Source of the DNA: an uncultured Lachnospiraceae bacterium
GTDB lineage: Bacteria; Bacillota; Clostridia; Lachnospirales; Lachnospiraceae
Reading direction: 5' to 3'
Assembly (NCBI GenBank): GCA_947177925.1
Contig: CAMWWJ010000090.1
Span: forward strand, 1-10,693
Length of the DNA: 10,693 nt
Shown: positions 6,737 through 10,693 of the stretch, in pieces
Layout of the letters: every line of letters begins with the position of its first letter
Numbering within the stretch: the stretch's first letter is position 1
Made by a program: the position numbers and the translations under genes
The notes under the pieces: generated by a model
Told to the model about the DNA's origin: nothing
The model's input: only the letters and a program-made list of their open reading frames with translations
Database searches by the model: none

Positions 6737-7375
6737 ATGAATACGATTGTTACTATAGGAAGGCAATTTGGGTCGGCAGGAAAGGAAATCGGCAATAAGC
6801 TTGCAAATGAGCTTGGAATTCCTTTTTATGATAAAGAGTTGCTTACAAGGGCAGCAAAGGAAAGTGGATTTTGTGAAGAAATGATTCATGCCCATGATGA
6901 GAGGCCCACAAACAGCTTTTTATATAATCTGGTCATGGATACTTATTCCTTTGGATACAATTCTGCTGCATTGGTAGATATGCCCATCAGTCAGAAGATA
7001 TTTCTTGCCCAATATGATACCATTAAGAAAATAGCTCAGGAGGGAAGCTGTGTTATTGTAGGAAGATGTGCGGATTATGCCCTTGCAGATTATGAAAATG
7101 TGCTGAGCGTTTTTATTCAGGGAGATATGGACGTGAAAATAAAGCGCATTATGGAAAAGTACAATTTGTCGGAAGCAAAAGCAAAGGATATGATTTTAAA
7201 AAAGGATAAGCAAAGACAAAGCTATTACAATTATTACAGCTCCAAAAAGTGGGGGATGGCTGCCAGTTATGATTTGACTGTTAACAGCTCCGTTCTGGGA
7301 ATAGACGGTACTGTAAAACTGATTAAGCAGTTTATTCAGGACTTTGAGGAAGTAAAAAAGAAAGAAAGCATTTAA
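6737..7375 (+). CDS. Cytidylate-kinase-like family protein
   Basis: This 212-residue protein matches the Cytidylate_kin2 type of P-loop kinase. GRQFGSAGKEIG (8-19) is the phosphate-binding loop, a variant of the GxxxSGKG form of true Cmk. KLANELGIPFYDKELL (21-36) follows as in nucleoside monophosphate kinases. CVIVGRCADYAL (105-116) is the family's second signature, and the basic, aromatic KDKQRQSYYNYYSSKKWG (156-173) resembles the lid and substrate region. It is not the housekeeping Cmk: the P-loop differs and the Cmk insert is absent. The true substrate is unknown. The ATG has AGAGGG (6724-6729) 7 bases upstream. The gene has its own promoter with an inverted repeat and a structured leader, and it ends before a convergent gene pair. 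The family call is firm; the function is open. Confidence 0.88.
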   Translation: MNTIVTIGRQFGSAGKEIGNKLANELGIPFYDKELLTRAAKESGFCEEMIHAHDERPTNSFLYNLVMDTYSFGYNSAALVDMPISQKIFLAQYDTIKKIAQEGSCVIVGRCADYALADYENVLSVFIQGDMDVKIKRIMEKYNLSEAKAKDMILKKDKQRQSYYNYYSSKKWGMAASYDLTVNSSVLGIDGTVKLIKQFIQDFEEVKKKESI

Positions 7376-7382
7376 GTATATC

Positions 7383-7418
7383 AGAAAGGATTGAACCCGG
7401 GCGTGTTCAGTCCTTTCT
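7383..7418. terminator. Bidirectional terminator between convergent genes
   Basis: A 14-bp stem, 7383-7396 (AGAAAGGATTGAAC) with 7405-7418 (GTTCAGTCCTTTCT), contains one T-G wobble around an 8-base loop. It lies 8 bases after the kinase-like gene's stop and contains the stop codon of the recombinase (7409-7407). The U tracts are poor on both strands (CCTTTCTTAATTTT on plus), but the long stem and position suit shared termination. Confidence 0.65.
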
Positions 7419-8528
7419 TAATTTTACGGCGCCTGCCGCTTTCTTTCTTCGTTCTTCTTCCAGGGCTGCATAATGCTTTTTCGTTGTATTGACATCTTTA
7501 TGTCCCAGCACATCGGCTACCAGATAAATATCTCCTGTTTCCCGGTACAGGCTTGTACCATAGGTGCTTCTTAGCTTATGGGGCGTAATCTTTTTTAAGC
7601 TTGTGACACGGCTGGCATATTTTTTTACAAGCTTCTCCACGCTTCGGACGCTGATTCGTTTATTCTGTATGGAAAGGAATAGTGCATCTTCGTGTCCGTC
7701 TGATGGAATCATATGTTCTCTTTGCTCTAAATAGGGCAAAAGTGCCTCCTCCACCTCATCACCAAAATAAACAACTGCTTCATAACCGCCTTTCCGCCGG
7801 ATTTTTATGCCGCCATTTTTCAGGTCTACATCCTTTCGATCAAGACCTACACATTCTGAAACACGAATACCAGTGCCCAATAAAAGAGTCAGTAATGCCA
7901 AATCCCGCACCTTTGTTTTATTATGATATTTCCTTTCACTGGCAGTAAGATTTTCGCCTGTTTCCACTGCATCCAATAAAGCGGCTACCTCATCAGGATC
8001 AAGACGGATAATTTCCTTTTGATGAAGCTTTGGCATGGGCACAAGGGCTGCTACGTTTTTTTCTATCAGTTCGCTTGTAAAATAATAATTATAAAAGCTT
8101 CTTAAGCTTGCCAGCTTCCTGGATTTTCCACGTTCATCATTGGTATATTCCTTTCCGTCCTTTTTATAGTAAGATAAGTATTCCAAATATTCTTCAATAT
8201 CTTCTCTGGTAAGAGAGTCTAAAAGAGAAAGGGGGAACTTTGTAATTTCTGTATTTTTTAATGAAGAATTAGTTTCCTTTAAAAATTCAAAAAAAATCCG
8301 CAAATCCAGGGCATAACCTAATCGGGTCCTGGAAGATGTATTGTTTTCGATTCCCCGGAAGAACTGCTTGCAAAATCCTGGAAGAGAAGGAATGATTTCT
8401 CTAAGCTTTATTAAGTTGGTAATGTTTTGCTGATCGTGATAATTTTTATTTTCCATTTTTTGCCTTTCTTTCCATTGTTTGTTTGCATAATCGCTATATG
8501 GAAGGTTTATCTTTGAAGCCTGGGCCAT
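7407..8528 (-). CDS. Tyrosine recombinase, XerS/XerD-like
   Basis: This 373-residue site-specific recombinase cuts and rejoins DNA through a tyrosine. The N-terminal core-binding SAM-like domain spans about 45-155 (SSRTRLGYALDLRIFFEFL is typical). The catalytic domain spans about 175-355 and has all expected residues: R222 (GTGIRVSE), K246 (RRKGG), H317 and R320 (HKLRSTYGTSL), H343 (LGHKDVNTT) and Y353 (KHYA). Length and the N-terminal IIPSLPGFCKQFFRGIE segment resemble single-recombinase XerS-type proteins of Firmicutes, so chromosome dimer resolution is possible. No phage or conjugation genes flank it. ATG 8528 has AAGGA 11 bases upstream and overlaps ttcA by 22 bases. A start at ATG 8456 (residue 25) has AAAGG at 5 bases and would avoid the overlap; I cannot decide, and the longer form is given. 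The family is secure; the role is inferred. Confidence 0.9.
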   Translation of the reverse strand: MAQASKINLPYSDYANKQWKERQKMENKNYHDQQNITNLIKLREIIPSLPGFCKQFFRGIENNTSSRTRLGYALDLRIFFEFLKETNSSLKNTEITKFPLSLLDSLTREDIEEYLEYLSYYKKDGKEYTNDERGKSRKLASLRSFYNYYFTSELIEKNVAALVPMPKLHQKEIIRLDPDEVAALLDAVETGENLTASERKYHNKTKVRDLALLTLLLGTGIRVSECVGLDRKDVDLKNGGIKIRRKGGYEAVVYFGDEVEEALLPYLEQREHMIPSDGHEDALFLSIQNKRISVRSVEKLVKKYASRVTSLKKITPHKLRSTYGTSLYRETGDIYLVADVLGHKDVNTTKKHYAALEEERRKKAAGAVKLRKD

Positions 8529-9232
8529 GATTCCATATTTCCTTTTACGATTGCTGTAAACATTCGCTCCTTTACTCCAGGATTCTCAGCTGTCAATTGT
8601 TTTAATAATTGTTTGACATATTCCCGTTTCGTATGCCCGTCAGCCGGACAGGGACTTTTTGCTACCGGAAGATGGTTTTGCTTTACATAGCCGATTACAT
8701 CCAGTTCATTCACATACATAAGAGGCCTGATAACGGTAAGATCCATTCTGTCCAGATAGGTTCTGGGAGAAAAGGTATGAAACCTTCCTTCGTAAATCAA
8801 TGATAACAGCATTGTTTCCACCACATCATCCTTGTGGTGGGCATAGGCAACCTTATTGCAGCCAAGCTTTTTTATTTCTTCGTTTAAGGCACCCTTTCTC
8901 ATTTTTGCACAAAGAGAGCAGGGATTTGTTTCTTTTCTGTCCTCAAATATGATTTTGGCAATTTCTGTTTCTACTATAGTGTAGGGAACCTCCAAATCCT
9001 CGCATAGCTTTCTGATTTCATTCAAATTCAGATTATCAAATCCTAAATCTATCGTAATAGCATGTATATCAAATCTCTTTGGGTAAAAACGCTGCAGTCC
9101 CTTCATGGCACATAAAAGTGCAAGGCTGTCTTTGCCGCCTGATATGCCAATGGCTATTTTATCTCCCTCTTCAATCATTTCATAATCGTCTATAGCTCTT
9201 CTGGTGTAGCTTAATAGCTGTTGTTGTTTCAT
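8507..9232 (-). CDS. TtcA-like tRNA thiolation enzyme (PP-loop ATPase)
   Basis: This 241-residue cytosolic protein belongs to the TtcA/TilS ATP-pyrophosphatase group. TtcA makes 2-thiocytidine at position 32 of certain tRNAs by adenylating the base and inserting sulphur, with an iron-sulphur cluster. Seen here are the PP-loop SGGKDS (31-36), the CSLC pair (C105, C108) and a third cysteine C195 in SPCPADG, which together are the TtcA cluster ligands, plus YAHHKDDVVETMLLSL (130-145). Whether the Gram-positive homologues modify the same base is not shown by sequence. The ATG is 12 bases from AAAGGA (9250-9245), a slightly long spacing. Its 3' end overlaps the possible start of the recombinase, so the two are probably co-transcribed. 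The family call is secure; the exact tRNA position is inferred. Confidence 0.9.
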   Translation of the reverse strand: MKQQQLLSYTRRAIDDYEMIEEGDKIAIGISGGKDSLALLCAMKGLQRFYPKRFDIHAITIDLGFDNLNLNEIRKLCEDLEVPYTIVETEIAKIIFEDRKETNPCSLCAKMRKGALNEEIKKLGCNKVAYAHHKDDVVETMLLSLIYEGRFHTFSPRTYLDRMDLTVIRPLMYVNELDVIGYVKQNHLPVAKSPCPADGHTKREYVKQLLKQLTAENPGVKERMFTAIVKGNMESWPRLQR

Positions 9233-9270
9233 TTCTATCTAAAATCCTTTCAGGCTGTTCTTATATAGAT

Positions 9271-9306
9271 GCTGTTTATTTCGTAATCATTGTTTCAATA
9301 AACGGC
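9271..9306 (-). repeat. Stem-loop at the 5' end of the ttcA leader
   Basis: GCTGTTTATT (9271-9280) and AATAAACGGC (9297-9306) form a 10-bp stem with one wobble around a 16-base loop. If transcription starts near 9308, this hairpin forms the very 5' end of the mRNA, 39 bases before the start codon. It might stabilise the RNA or be a DNA operator; there is no T tract for termination. Confidence 0.4.
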
Positions 9307-9314
9307 ACTTCTTT

Positions 9315-9343
9315 ATTATACATTTTTTTGAAAGAATTTACAG
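9315..9343 (-). promoter_or_regulatory. Likely promoter of the ttcA-recombinase pair
   Basis: On the minus strand a perfect TATAAT (9320-9315) lies 17 bp after a weak -35 CTGTAA (9343-9338). Transcription would begin near 9308, about 76 bases before the ttcA start codon. The poor -35 limits confidence. Confidence 0.45.
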
Positions 9344-9359
9344 TATTTTTTAATTAGGA

Positions 9360-9388
9360 TTGCTATTTTTTGGCTGGTTCATTATAAT
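9360..9388 (+). promoter_or_regulatory. Promoter of the AI-2E family transporter gene
   Basis: The -35 TTGCTA (9360-9365, 4 of 6 consensus) and perfect -10 TATAAT (9383-9388) are separated by 17 bp, giving a start near 9395 and a leader of about 50 bases. Together with the ttcA promoter it makes the 212-base space 9233-9444 a divergent control region. Confidence 0.65.
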
Positions 9389-9444
9389 GGTAAAGAGTAG
9401 TAACTTCTTTTTAAGGAAGCAAAAAGTGAACGGAGGCATGATTC

Positions 9445-10693
9445 ATGAAATATCGTTGGGATAAAAAGTATCTATATTGGGGGATTACAGCATTTTTAAC
9501 AATTTGTTCCTCCATCGTATTTTACTATTTTCTATTTCACGGCACAAATATTAAGGCGGCTCTTTCCGGATTGACAAGTGTGCTGATGCCCTTTATTGAC
9601 GGCCTTATTTTAGCATATCTATTGACTCCAGTATTGAATACTTTGGAAAAAAAGATATTTTTTCCCCTTTATAATCATTTTGAAGTAACAATAGGCATAA
9701 AAGAGAAGAAGAGAATCAGGACGTTTTCCATTATTCTTACGATGCTGCTTTTTATCAGCATAATATATGGCTTTTTTTCCATGGTGATTCCGCAGATTAT
9801 TAAGAGTATCCAGAGTATTATTCTGCAGTTTCCAGTATATATCAGTAATCTGGAACGTTGGATTCAGGAAACGCTTGCAAATAATATAAAGGTAGAAACC
9901 TTTCTGACGGACTTAATTACCAAATACTCGGGAGAAATGGAGATATGGCTGAATCAGAAGGTTATGCCACAAGTAAATGTACTGATTAAAGAAATTTCCC
10001 TTAGTGTAATTGGCGTTGCAAAATTTTTGTGGAATTTTATACTTGGATTCATTATTTCTATTTATGTATTAGGCAGCAAGGAATTATTTGCGGGACAAGG
10101 CAAAAAAATCATTTATGCCTTGTTCAATGAAGAAAATGCCAATAATTTTATCCAGGATGTTCGATTTGTAGATCGTACTTTTGGAGGATTTATTATCGGG
10201 AAGATCATAGATTCTCTTCTTATTGGAATTTTATGTTTCTTTGGAATGACACTGATTGATTTCCCATATCCAGCCCTGATCAGTGTTATAGTGGGAATTA
10301 CGAACGTGATTCCGTTTTTTGGACCTTATCTGGGAGCAATACCCAGCGCTATCCTTATTTTAATGGTAAATCCGGCCCAGACAATCTATTTCCTGCTCTT
10401 TATTCTTGTTTTACAGCAGTTTGATGGTAATGTGCTGGGACCGAAGATTTTGGGAAATTCTACGGGCTTATCTTCTTTTTGGGTTATTTTTTCCATTACC
10501 ATATTCGGAGGTTTTTTTGGAATATTGGGAATGGCAGTAGGAGTGCCTACCTTTGCGGTCATTTATGCGGCATTGAAGAGATATATCAATAAGCTTCTTA
10601 CAAAGAAAAAAATGCCTACAGATACAAAGGAGTATTTACTGGTAGAAGAAATTAAAAACAGGGAATTTATTCTACTGCAGGATGATTGGGCAC
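9445..10693 (+). CDS. AI-2E family transporter (3' end outside window)
   Basis: This integral membrane protein is open for 416 codons to the right edge with no stop, so it is incomplete only at the C-terminus. Family features are visible: a first helix at about 11-31, helices near 45-62 and 96-116, a long extracellular or amphipathic region (about 117-180), then helices near 187-209, 247-271, 274-301, 312-326 and 342-378. Typical motifs are FGGFIIGKIIDSLLIG (246-261), GITNVIPFFGPYLGAIPSA (284-302), LGPKILGNSTGLSSFWVI (331-348) and GGFFGILGMAVGVP (355-368). The family includes TqsA-type autoinducer exporters but also Na+/H+ antiporters and YtvI-like proteins, so the substrate is unknown. The ATG lies 8 bases after CGGAGG (9431-9436). 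The remaining charged tail (after 380) reaches the window end and the family's usual length is nearly complete. Confidence 0.9.
   Translation, partial: MKYRWDKKYLYWGITAFLTICSSIVFYYFLFHGTNIKAALSGLTSVLMPFIDGLILAYLLTPVLNTLEKKIFFPLYNHFEVTIGIKEKKRIRTFSIILTMLLFISIIYGFFSMVIPQIIKSIQSIILQFPVYISNLERWIQETLANNIKVETFLTDLITKYSGEMEIWLNQKVMPQVNVLIKEISLSVIGVAKFLWNFILGFIISIYVLGSKELFAGQGKKIIYALFNEENANNFIQDVRFVDRTFGGFIIGKIIDSLLIGILCFFGMTLIDFPYPALISVIVGITNVIPFFGPYLGAIPSAILILMVNPAQTIYFLLFILVLQQFDGNVLGPKILGNSTGLSSFWVIFSITIFGGFFGILGMAVGVPTFAVIYAALKRYINKLLTKKKMPTDTKEYLLVEEIKNREFILLQDDWA

Noticed and set aside
7682..7948. Plus-strand open frame of 88 codons
   Set aside because: It lies inside the recombinase catalytic domain on the opposite strand and its translation shows no recognisable domain.
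7407..8528. Recombinase as a mark of a prophage or integrative element
   Set aside because: Neighbours are a tRNA-modifying enzyme and a nucleotide-kinase-like gene. No tRNA target, direct repeats, or phage or transfer genes are visible, and base composition does not change.
9381..9386. Second minus-strand TATAAT
   Set aside because: It is the reverse reading of the overlapping plus-strand -10, and no -35-like hexamer lies at the proper distance.
9438..9464. Eight-codon open frame (MIHEISLG) before the transporter
   Set aside because: Its ATG is one base from the CGGAGG site, too close for initiation; the site is properly spaced for the transporter ATG at 9445.
1..10693. Search for CRISPR-like or tandem repeats and known riboswitches
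   Set aside because: No spaced direct repeats, T-box or common riboswitch cores were recognised by eye. The leader at 6689-6729 was compared with the c-di-GMP type and did not fit.

Overview
The window looks like chromosomal DNA of a low-to-mid GC Gram-positive anaerobe, most likely a member of the Clostridia close to Lachnospiraceae. The reasons are AT-rich codon use, strong AGGAG-type ribosome binding sites, a SepF/YggS (YlmF/YlmE) division cluster, an unusual Cytidylate_kin2-type kinase, and a stand-alone Xer recombinase of the XerS-like kind. No rRNA, tRNA, CRISPR array, insertion sequence or prophage genes were seen. The gene content is mostly housekeeping.

Layout, left to right. Bases 1-60 may be the 3' end of an upstream gene. 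A small P-loop protein of unknown function (145-564) has its own promoter and a strong intrinsic terminator. Next come three closely spaced genes: a membrane-anchored HlyD-like protein (644-2029), the PLP-binding protein YggS (2054-2746) and the division protein SepF (2793-3305). A terminator lies directly behind sepF. Then follow aroB (3387-4508), lspA (4538-5068), an RluD-type pseudouridine synthase (5086-6003) and a YgjP-like metalloprotein (6031-6609), spaced like one operon: shikimate pathway, lipoprotein maturation, rRNA modification and a putative zinc hydrolase. A cytidylate-kinase-like gene (6737-7375) follows behind its own promoter, which carries an inverted repeat, and a structured leader.

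On the minus strand, converging on the kinase gene, a TtcA-like tRNA thiolation enzyme (9232-8507) overlaps a tyrosine recombinase (8528-7407). The two converging units share a long hairpin that probably acts as a bidirectional terminator. Reading away from ttcA, an AI-2E family membrane transporter (9445 onward) runs off the right edge without a stop.

I did not find a convincing new multi-gene system. The best leads are the HlyD-like protein next to SepF/YggS, the unrecognised mini P-loop protein, the inverted repeat plus alternative leader hairpins of the kinase gene, and the XerS-like recombinase translationally overlapping ttcA.
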